Source of the DNA: Haloferax litoreum | Lineage (GTDB): Archaea; Halobacteriota; Halobacteria; Halobacteriales; Haloferacaceae | DNA: 64,000 nt | Reading direction: 5' to 3' | Assembly (NCBI RefSeq): GCF_009674605.1 | Contig: NZ_WKJO01000001.1 | Coordinates: 124,001-188,000 of the forward strand | In this document: piece after piece, positions 1 through 6,590 of the stretch | How the letters are laid out: each line of letters starts with the position of its first letter | Numbering within the stretch: the first letter of the stretch is position 1 | Made by a program: the position numbers and the translations under genes | Notes under the pieces: model-generated | Told to the model about the DNA's origin: nothing | Databases searched by the model: none | What the model saw: only the letters and a program-made list of their open reading frames with translations

Positions 1-161
1 CGTGCAAGAAGTTGCTCGAGCTGGCCGTCTCGGTGTGCCCCGGCCATCGCAATGTAGAACTCCACTGCCCGGTCGATGGCCTTCGACTTAGTGTTCTCCG
101 GCGAAGCCATCATTAGTTCGTCGAACCGTGCCTTCCGCGCCTCAGTATCCCTGATTCTCAT
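1..161 (-). CDS. Small ribbon-helix-helix-like protein, partial (C-terminus outside window)
   Basis: A minus-strand reading frame starts at ATG 161 and runs off the left edge after about 53 codons without a stop. The visible N-terminus begins MRIRDTEARKARFDELM and continues with a Ser/Lys-rich turn and a predicted helix ending in FYIAMAGAHRD. This basic helix-turn-helix pattern resembles short haloarchaeal plasmid and provirus proteins of the DUF7386/ribbon-helix-helix type, recalled from memory only. An AGAGGAT purine tract lies 12-15 nt before the ATG, and a TATATATA box at 216-223 is suitably placed upstream. It may be a DNA-binding accessory protein of the integrated element. Function is not established. 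Confidence 0.6.
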   Translation of the reverse strand, partial: MRIRDTEARKARFDELMMASPENTKSKAIDRAVEFYIAMAGAHRDGQLEQLLA

Positions 162-215
162 TGTACACACATCCTCTCTGTAGTGGTGATTCTCGTCTCA
201 CCGAAACGTTTCTCG

Positions 216-223
216 TATATATA
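216..223 (-). promoter_or_regulatory. TATA box for the gene starting at 161
   Basis: TATATATA on the minus strand would place transcription start near 190-193, giving a leader of about 30 nt. The rest of the 162-386 spacer holds no convincing gene. Confidence 0.5.
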
Positions 224-386
224 CCAATAAGAGAAAGCAGTTGTTCGTCCTCTCGTCGACGCAGTGATTCGGCCGCGTCGAGTGCGTTCTTACACACGCC
301 GATTCTCGCGGAGTGTGCAATTCGACAGAACTCATTTTGTCGACGTCTCACCCCGTGCAGTCGCACCGAAACACCTACTCTTGAGT

Positions 387-593
387 CTACTCCTCCTCCG
401 GGTCTTTGGTTAGTTCGTACAACCCGGCGTGCAACTTTCGGACGTATCCATGCTCAACAAGGCGGCCAAGACGATTGGTTACATTCTGTCGGCTGTAGTT
501 CTGCTCGCTCGCAATGTACGCAGGACTGCAGCGGCCCTCTCGCAGCATCGACAGTATCGCACGGTCTGTGGGGTTCAGATCAATATCCTCCAT
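387..593 (-). CDS. Winged-helix DNA-binding protein (provirus repressor-like)
   Basis: This is a 68-residue protein from ATG 593, chosen because GGTGA sits just before it; an in-frame ATG 15 codons upstream (638) would put the promoter repeats inside the gene. The sequence holds a complete small winged helix: helix 1 (LNPTDRAILSML), the turn SPAYIASEQNYS, a recognition helix (RQNVTNRLGRLVEHGYV) and a wing (KLHAGLYELT). This is the arrangement of phiH-type and MarR/PadR-like haloarchaeal repressors. It is monocistronic and flanked by a 10-bp inverted repeat at 616-665 that brackets its own TATA region, so autoregulation is likely (inference). It probably controls element maintenance or excision. 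Confidence 0.8.
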   Translation of the reverse strand: MEDIDLNPTDRAILSMLREGRCSPAYIASEQNYSRQNVTNRLGRLVEHGYVRKLHAGLYELTKDPEEE

Positions 594-615
594 GCTCACC
601 GCTTGATGCGACGAG

Positions 616-665
616 TGTATCAGTATGTTCGTCTGCATTCATATTAGTAGTTTCGTACTGATACA
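616..665. promoter_or_regulatory. Inverted repeat operator pair flanking the repressor promoter
   Basis: The arm TGTATCAGTA (616-625) is repeated in inverted orientation as TACTGATACA (656-665). The centres are 40 nt apart, close to four helical turns. On the minus strand an AT-rich TATA-like CTAATATG lies between the arms at about 639-647, so one arm falls near the expected transcription start and the other just upstream of the TATA box. This is the layout expected for cooperative binding or looping by the adjacent winged-helix protein. No protein-binding data are available. Confidence 0.5.
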
Positions 666-862
666 TTGTAAAGAATTAAGTCATTGCCCAGTTGACTAAC
701 CAGTATCATCGGAAGTTCGGCTGTAGAAGGCCGACAGGCGCGGGAACGCCTTCGACCGGTGGTAGGAGAACCACCAATGGTAAAATCGACTGGAAGAGGG
801 AAGAATCCAACGGAAGGCCGTACCGAAAGTAAACCGAATATCTCTGACAGGGGTGCAGGTGG

Positions 863-1153
863 ATGAGTTCCGCACGTGCGGGTGGGATGATTTGCACCCA
901 CTGTGGGAAGTTCGTCGACAACTTCGCCCGGCACGTTGGCCGTGAAGAGTGCTCGGCCGTCGGGTTCGTCAACCGGGGCACCACCGGTGTCGACCCTCAC
1001 CAAACCGAGTTCGCTACGTCCGTCCGCATGATCACGTGGGACGACGTACCGACGTTAGAGGACGCACCCGACGGCGTGCACGGCGACGACGGTCTCGACG
1101 ACGTCCGGGAGCTGGCCGACGAACTCGAAGCCGAAGGCGTTTGGCCAGCGTAA
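863..1153 (+). CDS. Small C2HC zinc-finger-like protein
   Basis: A 96-residue acidic protein from ATG 863, preceded by GGTGCAGGTGG as ribosome-binding sequence. Residues 9-30 hold a zinc-knuckle pattern: Cys-x2-Cys (CTHC) followed by His (FARH) and Cys (REEC). The remainder is Asp/Glu-rich, and the last 40 residues look like a flexible tail with a short amphipathic helix. Codon use is typically haloarchaeal, unlike the AT-richer genes to the right. It is a single gene facing the minus-strand operon across a 361-nt spacer. Small zinc proteins of this kind are common in haloarchaeal viruses and plasmids and may bind DNA or partner proteins. The specific role is unknown. ATG 887 is an alternative start that would keep the zinc motif. 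Confidence 0.7.
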   Translation: MSSARAGGMICTHCGKFVDNFARHVGREECSAVGFVNRGTTGVDPHQTEFATSVRMITWDDVPTLEDAPDGVHGDDGLDDVRELADELEAEGVWPA

Positions 1154-1191
1154 CGCGCGCACGGACTGTCCTGTGTCGGCCTAGGGAGCCA

Positions 1192-1208
1192 CGATACAGA
1201 ATGTATCG
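1192..1208 (+). terminator. Hairpin after the zinc-finger gene; rest of the 1154-1514 spacer is gene-free
   Basis: CGATACA (1192-1198), a GAA triloop and TGTATCG (1202-1208) form a perfect 7-bp stem 38 nt after the preceding stop codon. There is no T-tract, so termination is only a suggestion. The 361-nt spacer also has an inverted repeat CCAGGT (1439-1444)/ACCTGG (1457-1462) and a direct repeat GATTTGAGAAAYG at 1462 and 1533, the second copy inside the end of the next gene. No convincing gene was seen here. Confidence 0.35.
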
Positions 1209-1514
1209 ACACCCACCGGAGTGACCGGGACGTCTCGGAAGCAATGGAATGGCGGGGCAAAGAGAACTCAGCTGCTCGCCCTTGGAGGGACCGGCCGGGA
1301 AGTCTGTCACTGCTGACGGGCAAGGCCACTATTCTTTATCCACGTGTTTGGTCGATTGTTCACCGATTTCTGAACAGTGCACTCGTACTCCCAGTGTTAG
1401 CTACCGGACCTCTCTCCCCACTCTCCCATATAGAACGACCAGGTACTGCTATTAACACCTGGATTTGAGAAACGAAACTGGCAGACTGCGGTGATTTCAC
1501 ACCGGCATAGGATG

Positions 1515-2324
1515 TTAGCCCCGTTGATTATAGATTTGAGAAATGCGCGAGCGGCTCAGACCAACGGCCTCGCCTACTTTCCCCTGTGGAATCCCCACCT
1601 CGACCATGTCGCATATCATCCCATTTCGGAGTTCTGTCTCAACTTCCTGCTTTGCGTTGTCAACCATCTCCTTGGCCTCAGAACGCTGTATGAATCCGTC
1701 CCCTTCTTTTCCACGGAGACGCGATTCTTTCTCTTCAGTCAGGTGCTTGTACACCGAATTAACAGAGTGACTCTTCGGTATCGGGTCCCACTCAAGCGTC
1801 CCCATACTTCTCGTCATTGGGTGGCCTGCGTGTGGGTTCCAATCCATCCGAAAAACGTTCGCGAAGCCTCTCCGTTCAACAAGAATCCAGACGTCGACGA
1901 GTGATTTCAGGTCGCCGTCAACGAGGTGGTCTGCCGGTGCGTTCATAATGAGGTATTTTTGCTCAACGCGCCCCGTTGCCACCAACTCCCGAATTGCCTT
2001 GTTGATTGCACTTCCTGACCTATACTTGTCCATCCCAACTTCAGACTCGTCAAGGACAAGCGAGGACCCGCGCGGCTGTTGTGTGTACGCCACCGACATC
2101 GGTCTGGGGTCGATCGCAACTTTCTCCGTCGTCAACCCCTCTTCGGTGCGGTCCATACCGTGGGCCAAACGGAGGGCAAAAGTGGTTTTACCGGTCCCCC
2201 GGTCGTTCGACGAGTCGGTGATTAGGACCACCAAGTCACGGTTTTGTTTAACCCGCTTTCGGTACATCTCTGCTAGCGGGTGGTCCGACTCCCGAAGTGT
2301 CTGCTTGATTTTGTCCATCGTCAT
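1515..2324 (-). CDS. P-loop ATPase with C-terminal helix-turn-helix
   Basis: This 269-residue protein is the last gene of a four-gene operon; its ATG overlaps the upstream stop (ATGA). Residues 29-55 form a hydrophobic strand plus P-loop (LVVLITDSS then DRGTGKTTFALRLA), an unusual Walker A in which Asn/Asp replace the first glycine. A Walker B strand SSLVLDESEVGMDKY follows near residues 87-101. Then comes a Zot/HerA-like section with YLIMNAPADHL and WILVERRG. The last 30 residues (GIPQGKVGEAVGLSRSRISQ) are a clear helix-turn-helix. It therefore looks like a DNA-linked NTPase, for example for packaging, transfer, replication or partition. The family was not identified with certainty. No Cys-rich or membrane segments are seen. 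Confidence 0.75.
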   Translation of the reverse strand: MTMDKIKQTLRESDHPLAEMYRKRVKQNRDLVVLITDSSNDRGTGKTTFALRLAHGMDRTEEGLTTEKVAIDPRPMSVAYTQQPRGSSLVLDESEVGMDKYRSGSAINKAIRELVATGRVEQKYLIMNAPADHLVDGDLKSLVDVWILVERRGFANVFRMDWNPHAGHPMTRSMGTLEWDPIPKSHSVNSVYKHLTEEKESRLRGKEGDGFIQRSEAKEMVDNAKQEVETELRNGMICDMVEVGIPQGKVGEAVGLSRSRISQIYNQRG

Positions 2325-2884
2325 AGCTTGATGTGCGGCTTGTCTTCCTCAAGACGGGCGTCTAGGCCACTCTCGTTGATGAATTTGCGACAAAGACTGT
2401 CCGCGTTTCGTGAAACGCTAATCGGGACGCTTGTCTCTAACGTCGTTTGCACTTGTTGAGGCCCCTGATGCTGCTTGTCGACGTTTATGATCCACGTATG
2501 AGACACAACTGCTGGAAGATCGACAAACCCCAAACCTGTGCCTGCAGTGCTGAAAAGCCCACTTACTGAGAAGCTTTTTTCGCGCGGACGGGAACCCAAC
2601 ACGCGGTCCCCCTCTAGCGAAGGTGGTCCGAGCGTTATCGGCCCCAACTCCTTGGTGAAATATTCATCTCCCCCCTCGTTTCGGATTAACCACTCCAGCT
2701 CTTTCGCGAAAGTCTTCACCTGCCGGAGAGCAAAAGTCTCCCACCTGTCCCCGTACACCTCTGCCGCCTCACCGCCGAGGGATACACTCGCGTTCTTGCG
2801 AGCCTGTGAAAGTTCCTGCAACCGAAGCCGTTGATTGTACTCTCCAGGGTCCTCAACTTGCTGCGGTGGTCTGTCATCACTCAT
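2321..2884 (-). CDS. Uncharacterised element protein (187 aa)
   Basis: The third gene of the operon overlaps both neighbours by 4 nt (ATGA), which implies translational coupling. The N-terminal 60 residues are charged and helix-forming (EYNQRLRLQELSQARKNASV), followed by a Trp-containing helix. The C-terminal half is beta-rich with alternating hydrophobic residues (FSVSGLFSTAGTGLGFVDL, then a strand around SHTWIINVD). There is no signal peptide, membrane segment or metal motif. Position between a regulator and an ATPase suggests a structural or complex-forming partner of the ATPase, but I do not recognise the family. Confidence 0.7.
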   Translation of the reverse strand: MSDDRPPQQVEDPGEYNQRLRLQELSQARKNASVSLGGEAAEVYGDRWETFALRQVKTFAKELEWLIRNEGGDEYFTKELGPITLGPPSLEGDRVLGSRPREKSFSVSGLFSTAGTGLGFVDLPAVVSHTWIINVDKQHQGPQQVQTTLETSVPISVSRNADSLCRKFINESGLDARLEEDKPHIKL

Positions 2885-3348
2885 CGCCCGTCAACCTCAG
2901 TAACCGGTGGGGTTTCAGGAAGGTCAGCGACTGCCACCACAGCGTCGTCGAGGGCTTCACCGACAGCCAACAACAAATCGACGTCCGCCCGTTTACCAGA
3001 TGGGCCAAACCCATACTTTGCCGGCTCTTGCTGTCCTAACTCACCTACGAATGCTGCAACCGCTTCCTTCAGACCTGTACACTCGCCCGCGAGATCAACT
3101 TCATTCCACAATCTGGCTATTTCACCGTGGTCCTCAGCTGCACTCTTTAGGCGGTGCTCGTTGTCCATCAACATCGAACTAATCACCATCTGCAGCTCGA
3201 TATGTGTCTTTTCGGTGTATTCCCGTTCGATATTTCGCTTGCAGGTCCAGAACTGACGGCGGTCTGCTTTAATGCCTTCGCGGAGCCCTTGCCGGAATTG
3301 TTCAACTGCACGGTGTCCGAACATATCTTTAGCGTCTTTGTCGGTCAT
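2881..3348 (-). CDS. Uncharacterised alpha-helical element protein (155 aa)
   Basis: The start is placed at ATG 3348, where ATGA overlaps the stop of the upstream regulator. A longer frame from 3387 would overlap that gene by over 40 nt. The protein is mostly helical: an N-terminal helical region with Lys/Arg-rich stretches (FRQGLREGIKADRRQFW, KRNIEREYTEK), then a helix containing MVISSMLMDNEH, and an acidic C-terminus ending VADLPETPPVTEVDGR. No enzyme motif is visible. It is co-transcribed with the winged-helix protein and the ATPase. Function unknown. Confidence 0.7.
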   Translation of the reverse strand: MTDKDAKDMFGHRAVEQFRQGLREGIKADRRQFWTCKRNIEREYTEKTHIELQMVISSMLMDNEHRLKSAAEDHGEIARLWNEVDLAGECTGLKEAVAAFVGELGQQEPAKYGFGPSGKRADVDLLLAVGEALDDAVVAVADLPETPPVTEVDGR

Positions 3349-4148
3349 AGTCCTGGTTCGTCGCTGTCGATGTTCTTTGTGCGCCATTCGTCGACTTTCT
3401 CTATCTGTTCGTCCATATTCCCAAGGTCCATTACTGGGCGTTCTTCGGGTACCTCACGCCCTGTCGAGATCCAGTCGACAGAGACGTCCTTGAGAAACAC
3501 GGCGTCATTGCATGGCTTGATGAGGTAGTTCTTCAGCCCCTCCGCGACGAGAATTTGGTGCGACGAGTCTCCACTTGGGACCCACCTCCCCCCGACATTC
3601 TTCTCTAAATCGTAGCCCTCCACGTAGGGGATGTGCTCAATGGGTACTGTCGGTTTGGCGTACAGCGTCCCACTCACAAGAGCAGCAGTTTCGCCAGCTG
3701 GAACCTCACCCGGTTCTAGCGACTCACGCCGGTCAGACCAGTGATTCCGGGCCCACTCGGTCCATTCCCCCGGCCTACCAAATACTTCGAACTGTATCTT
3801 GTCGCCAGCTTCTACAGGGCCATCATTCGGGTGAATTGCCGTCCACGGTGCTGTTCCCAATCCCACGAACTTGTCCGTATAGTGGTCGAACAAATCTTGA
3901 CGATGTGCCGCCTCGGTGTCTACTTGCTCCCCAAGAACTCTCCCCGGAAGGTAATATGCCGTCATGGCAGAGAACTCAATTTCCTCTACCTTTCCTCTCG
4001 AAACCAGTTCCTCAAGCCGACTTCGGATGGTATTCTTCGCGACATTGAATGCGTCCGTCAATTCTTTCACTCCCCAGACAGGCCGGGATGATTCTTTCAT
4101 GTGTCGAAGCACCTCCTCTGCCGTCACAGCGGGCTTTCTACCGGGCAT
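3345..4148 (-). CDS. Winged-helix regulator with large C-terminal domain
   Basis: This is the first gene of the minus-strand operon. ATG 4148 (MPGRKPAVTAEEVL) was chosen because haloarchaeal winged-helix proteins often begin this way; ATG 4166 (MGEVTN) with AGGTG upstream is equally possible. Residues 9-60 form a winged helix (VKELTDAFNVAKNTIRSRLEELVSRGKVEEI). The next 200 residues form an unrecognised domain with many aromatic residues, among them PWTAIHPNDG and WTEWARNHWSDRRE, and a beta-rich stretch around ETAALVSGTLYAKP. The regulatory domain plus sensor-like domain suggests that it senses a signal and controls the operon, perhaps through the inverted repeat at 4217-4249. The ligand is unknown. 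Confidence 0.75.
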   Translation of the reverse strand: MPGRKPAVTAEEVLRHMKESSRPVWGVKELTDAFNVAKNTIRSRLEELVSRGKVEEIEFSAMTAYYLPGRVLGEQVDTEAAHRQDLFDHYTDKFVGLGTAPWTAIHPNDGPVEAGDKIQFEVFGRPGEWTEWARNHWSDRRESLEPGEVPAGETAALVSGTLYAKPTVPIEHIPYVEGYDLEKNVGGRWVPSGDSSHQILVAEGLKNYLIKPCNDAVFLKDVSVDWISTGREVPEERPVMDLGNMDEQIEKVDEWRTKNIDSDEPGL

Positions 4149-4216
4149 ATTCGTTACTTCACCCATTGTTGCGCACCTGCATAACAATTCCCCTTCATAA
4201 TATCATAGTGTGAGCA

Positions 4217-4249
4217 ACTATTAAGTATGGCGAGATGGTTGTTAATAGT
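4217..4249. promoter_or_regulatory. Inverted repeat in divergent promoter region
   Basis: ACTATTAA (4217-4224) and TTAATAGT (4242-4249) form a perfect 8-bp inverted repeat with centres 25 nt apart. It lies upstream of a minus-strand TATA-like GATATTATGA at about 4195-4204, in the 320-nt spacer between the minus-strand operon and the plus-strand small genes. Binding by the winged-helix protein at 3345-4148 is a reasonable guess. Nothing else convincing was seen between 4250 and 4469. Confidence 0.4.
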
Positions 4250-4469
4250 AGGGAGACAAGAAAGGAAGGCCGTCGCTCGGCGGTCAGAATCCAGAGTACC
4301 GATCGGGGCTGCCTTCAGTGGAAAGTTGTCAGCCCCAGACCGGGGATGCTTGCACTAAGCAACGCCCTACGTCGGTTGTAGGACATCTGTATGTTCTATT
4401 CCGACATCCTTCAAGTTGCTGATAGTGTGCATCTCCGGGAGATTCACCGATACCACCTGTCAAATTGGA

Positions 4470-4694
4470 ATGAGCACACAGACGAACACAGACGAACAAA
4501 ACACGATTAAACAAAACCTCGAACGCGGTCGCAAGGGCGGGCGTGGTGATGCCGGTTACACGCTGCTGTTAGAGCGTATGACCGTCAACCAGTTTAATGC
4601 GGTCCTCGCTGGCGACTTGGACCCCGACGAACTCCGGAAAGTCCTTCTCAAAAAATCCGACGAACAAGCCACCCTCTCGGGGTGGTCAGAGTGA
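4470..4694 (+). CDS. Small element protein (74 aa)
   Basis: ATG 4470 (MSTQTNTDEQNTIKQ) was chosen over an upstream in-frame ATG at 4416 because the preceding 18 residues do not look haloarchaeal. The protein has a hydrophilic N-terminus, a basic glycine stretch (ERGRKGGRGDAG) and a helical C-terminus (MTVNQFNAVLAGDLDPDELR). It is the first of four overlapping small genes. The stop overlaps a GTG start at 4691. No known family; the basic stretch could contact nucleic acid. Confidence 0.6.
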   Translation: MSTQTNTDEQNTIKQNLERGRKGGRGDAGYTLLLERMTVNQFNAVLAGDLDPDELRKVLLKKSDEQATLSGWSE

Positions 4695-4786
4695 ACGCAA
4701 CCACCAAGTGCGAGCACTTCGGCCGCGACCTCCCCGCAAATTCCGAACGATTCTCTATCACGCTTCAGCGGGGGATGACGGCATGA
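4691..4786 (+). CDS. Very small translationally coupled ORF (31 aa)
   Basis: GTG at 4691 overlaps the TGA of the preceding gene (GTGA), and its own TGA overlaps the ATG of the next (ATGA at 4783). The peptide starts MNATTKCEHFGRDL and ends LQRGMTA. The two overlaps make it the missing link in an otherwise unbroken chain, which is the main reason to believe it. It has one Cys and one His close together but no recognisable fold. It may serve only to carry ribosomes through to the next gene. Confidence 0.5.
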   Translation: MNATTKCEHFGRDLPANSERFSITLQRGMTA

Positions 4787-4986
4787 GTCTTCTATCGGCC
4801 CTCACCTACGCCCGCGAAGATGTTGATGTACGAGAAGTCGTAAAAGCGGTGTCCGAACTCAATGATGACCTTGACCGGAATTCTGCCGTGTTATTCCCAC
4901 GGCTTGTGCGTGAACGACCCGACCTGTTTGATTTAGACCGGCTGCCGAACCATTATTCCCACCTCAAAGGTGGTCAGAATGAGTAG
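4783..4986 (+). CDS. Small helical element protein (67 aa)
   Basis: The start at ATG 4783 (MSLLSALTYAREDVD) overlaps the stop of the preceding ORF. The protein is helical throughout: YAREDVDVREVVKAVSELND, then PRLVRERPDLFDLDRLP. The end overlaps the next gene by 8 nt, and the ribosome-binding site AAAGGTGGTC of that gene lies within this one. Unrecognised; a short all-helical protein of this sort could be a protein-protein adaptor or an antirepressor. Confidence 0.6.
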   Translation: MSLLSALTYAREDVDVREVVKAVSELNDDLDRNSAVLFPRLVRERPDLFDLDRLPNHYSHLKGGQNE

Positions 4987-5164
4987 TCGGGGGTCAGTAG
5001 ATACGGATCCCTCAAAATCAACCACTCACGGCGGATTAACCGACGACGAGCGTGAGTTGTTCGAACGTCTCCACGACAAGTTCAAAGGAGAGGACATTGG
5101 GCGTGTCTTCGAAATCGCCCTTCAGTCTTCATCGGACACGGACAACGAGGAGGCGAGTTCATGA
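4979..5164 (+). CDS. Small element protein (61 aa), convergent with the integrase
   Basis: ATG 4979 sits right behind AGGTGGTC. A 9-nt longer GTG start at 4970 is possible. The sequence is Ser/Asp-rich at both ends with a central helix (LTDDERELFERLHDKFK) followed by GEDIGRVFEIALQ, which resembles the dimerisation or DNA-contact helix of small regulatory proteins. The gene runs head-on into the integrase, overlapping its 3' end by 43 nt, so the two transcripts could interfere. An excisionase-like role is possible but unsupported by homology. Confidence 0.55.
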   Translation: MSSRGSVDTDPSKSTTHGGLTDDERELFERLHDKFKGEDIGRVFEIALQSSSDTDNEEASS

Positions 5165-6429
5165 AGTTCGTCGGCGTCCATCACCGCCGGTTTTTCAGAA
5201 AGTGTTCGGCGAGCTCGAAGCAGGTCCCGGCGGACTTCGGGATCGTCGGTTTCGACGACTTTGTCATCAAGTGCCTGTCCAACGCGGTCGATGAGCTGCT
5301 TTGCTTCGAGGTCGAGGGCTTGGTTGCAGTGGATACAGAAATCCCGTTCGCGAGGTGTCTTCTTCTCGCAGCGGGGGCAAGTCACAGGGGCGACTTCCTT
5401 GGTCTCCTCTTCGCCGATGTCCAAGCCGTGCATTGCGGCGTACTGCAGTTCTTGGGTCTCACCGGAGAACTTCGCCACATATCGAGAAATAACGGGCGAC
5501 CCACGGGCACGTCCCTGGCGGTCCTCAATGAACGCCTGGGATTTCTCGCGTGTCGAGAGCCAGTACGCGTTCGACTTACGGAAGTTGGTCGGTGTAACCG
5601 GCTTCGTGACTCCTGCACGTTCACCGGAGGCCTTGAAACACTGCAGGAAGCGAGTGTAGCTGAATCGCGTCGGGTCGTTAAGTTTCGTCCAGAGATAGTC
5701 GTCGCGACCGCCGGGATGCTCGGAGAGCCAGCGCTTGACGTACGGGACGGCCATGATGAGGTGGACGTCGTGTTCACCACGTTTGCCGTCGACGCGGACT
5801 TTGAGCGAGTGCTCGCCGTCAGTGACGTCCTTGACACGCATGTCGTAGAGTTCTCCCCCTCGGAAGCCGCCTTCGAACTGCAGCGCGATGAGGGCCTTGT
5901 CTCGGGGATTGCGGGCCGCGTCAATCATCGGTTTTACATCATCCTCAAGGTCGAGCATGTCGGCCTCGTCGGGTTCGGGTTGGTAATTGCGGGAAGTCTT
6001 GGTCGAGATCCATTTGTGGGTCTCTGGAATCTCGTCTCCGCGAGTGACGTGCTTGGCGAAGAGACGGAACGCAACTCGGTAGTCACGATTGGTCTCCTGC
6101 GAACCGTCCTCGATATCGTAGGTGTCGTGAATCCATCGAGTGACAGTCTTCGCGGCGTCCTTTGCCTCATAGAACGTCTCGTCGTCCTCAACGTCGCCCT
6201 CACGTTCGGTGACGAGAGTCTCGTGGAGGCAGGCATCGGCGTGCTCGCTGATTCGGACACAGTGGCGCAAGAGCTTCTCGTGGCGATAGTGGCCGTAGTC
6301 TTCACGAAGGAGACGAAGCTCGTCGGAGAAGTCGAGCAAGAGTTCCCTATCGTGCGTACATCCCCCTCGTTTGTCGTTTCGAAGCTTCCTGCGAAGGGTG
6401 TCAACCGACTGCTTTGGGTCGGTAGGCAT
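5122..6429 (-). CDS. Tyrosine recombinase/integrase with C-terminal zinc ribbon
   Basis: A 435-residue site-specific recombinase. Residues 1-150 form the SAM-like core-binding domain. The catalytic domain shows Arg190 (FEGGFRGGELYDM), the second Arg284 (PTNFRKSNAYWL) and the nucleophile Tyr317 (SPVISRYVAKF). The His of the usual HxxR box is replaced by Thr281, as I recall from several haloarchaeal provirus integrases. Residues 351-368 (CPRC then CIHC) form a zinc ribbon, followed by a 60-residue helical tail. It lies at the edge of the AT-rich element and points into it, so it presumably catalyses integration and excision. Codon use is more haloarchaeal than that of the rest of the element. 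Confidence 0.9.
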   Translation of the reverse strand: MPTDPKQSVDTLRRKLRNDKRGGCTHDRELLLDFSDELRLLREDYGHYRHEKLLRHCVRISEHADACLHETLVTEREGDVEDDETFYEAKDAAKTVTRWIHDTYDIEDGSQETNRDYRVAFRLFAKHVTRGDEIPETHKWISTKTSRNYQPEPDEADMLDLEDDVKPMIDAARNPRDKALIALQFEGGFRGGELYDMRVKDVTDGEHSLKVRVDGKRGEHDVHLIMAVPYVKRWLSEHPGGRDDYLWTKLNDPTRFSYTRFLQCFKASGERAGVTKPVTPTNFRKSNAYWLSTREKSQAFIEDRQGRARGSPVISRYVAKFSGETQELQYAAMHGLDIGEEETKEVAPVTCPRCEKKTPRERDFCIHCNQALDLEAKQLIDRVGQALDDKVVETDDPEVRRDLLRARRTLSEKPAVMDADELHELASSLSVSDED

Positions 6430-6590
6430 GACAGTCAGGTAACTCTATGGGATGGTAAAGGTTTGGTTGGAAGCCCTCCACCGGCTCTTTCTGTCGAACA
6501 CAGTGAGGTTGAAGAGCCTCGCGTGGAGAGCGCGAACGAAGTGAGCGACCGTAGTTCACAATCCCAGCCAAACACCGAATTTTGGGCACC
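6430..6590. other. Element/chromosome junction, candidate attachment region
   Basis: This 161-nt gene-free stretch lies between the integrase start and the first chromosomal gene. No complete tRNA is present. It contains an imperfect palindromic stretch (AGCGCGAACG then AGTGAGCG) and GTTCACAATCCC, which looks like a degraded tRNA T-arm. The attachment core would be expected here or in the 3' end of the Lrp gene, but its partner copy lies outside the window, so the site cannot be fixed. Confidence 0.3.

Noticed and set aside
1244-1468. Frames in the spacer between the zinc-finger gene and the ATPase
   Set aside because: Two overlapping frames give low-complexity Ser/Arg/Pro peptides with poor codon bias and no start signal.
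2538-2834. Plus-strand frames opposite the minus-strand operon at 1515-4148
   Set aside because: The ATGA overlaps and the P-loop and winged-helix motifs are on the minus strand; the plus-strand peptides are Ser/Pro/Arg-rich shadows.
6430-6590. A tRNA gene at the integrase edge
   Set aside because: No sequence forms a cloverleaf. Only one T-arm-like word is present, without matching stem.
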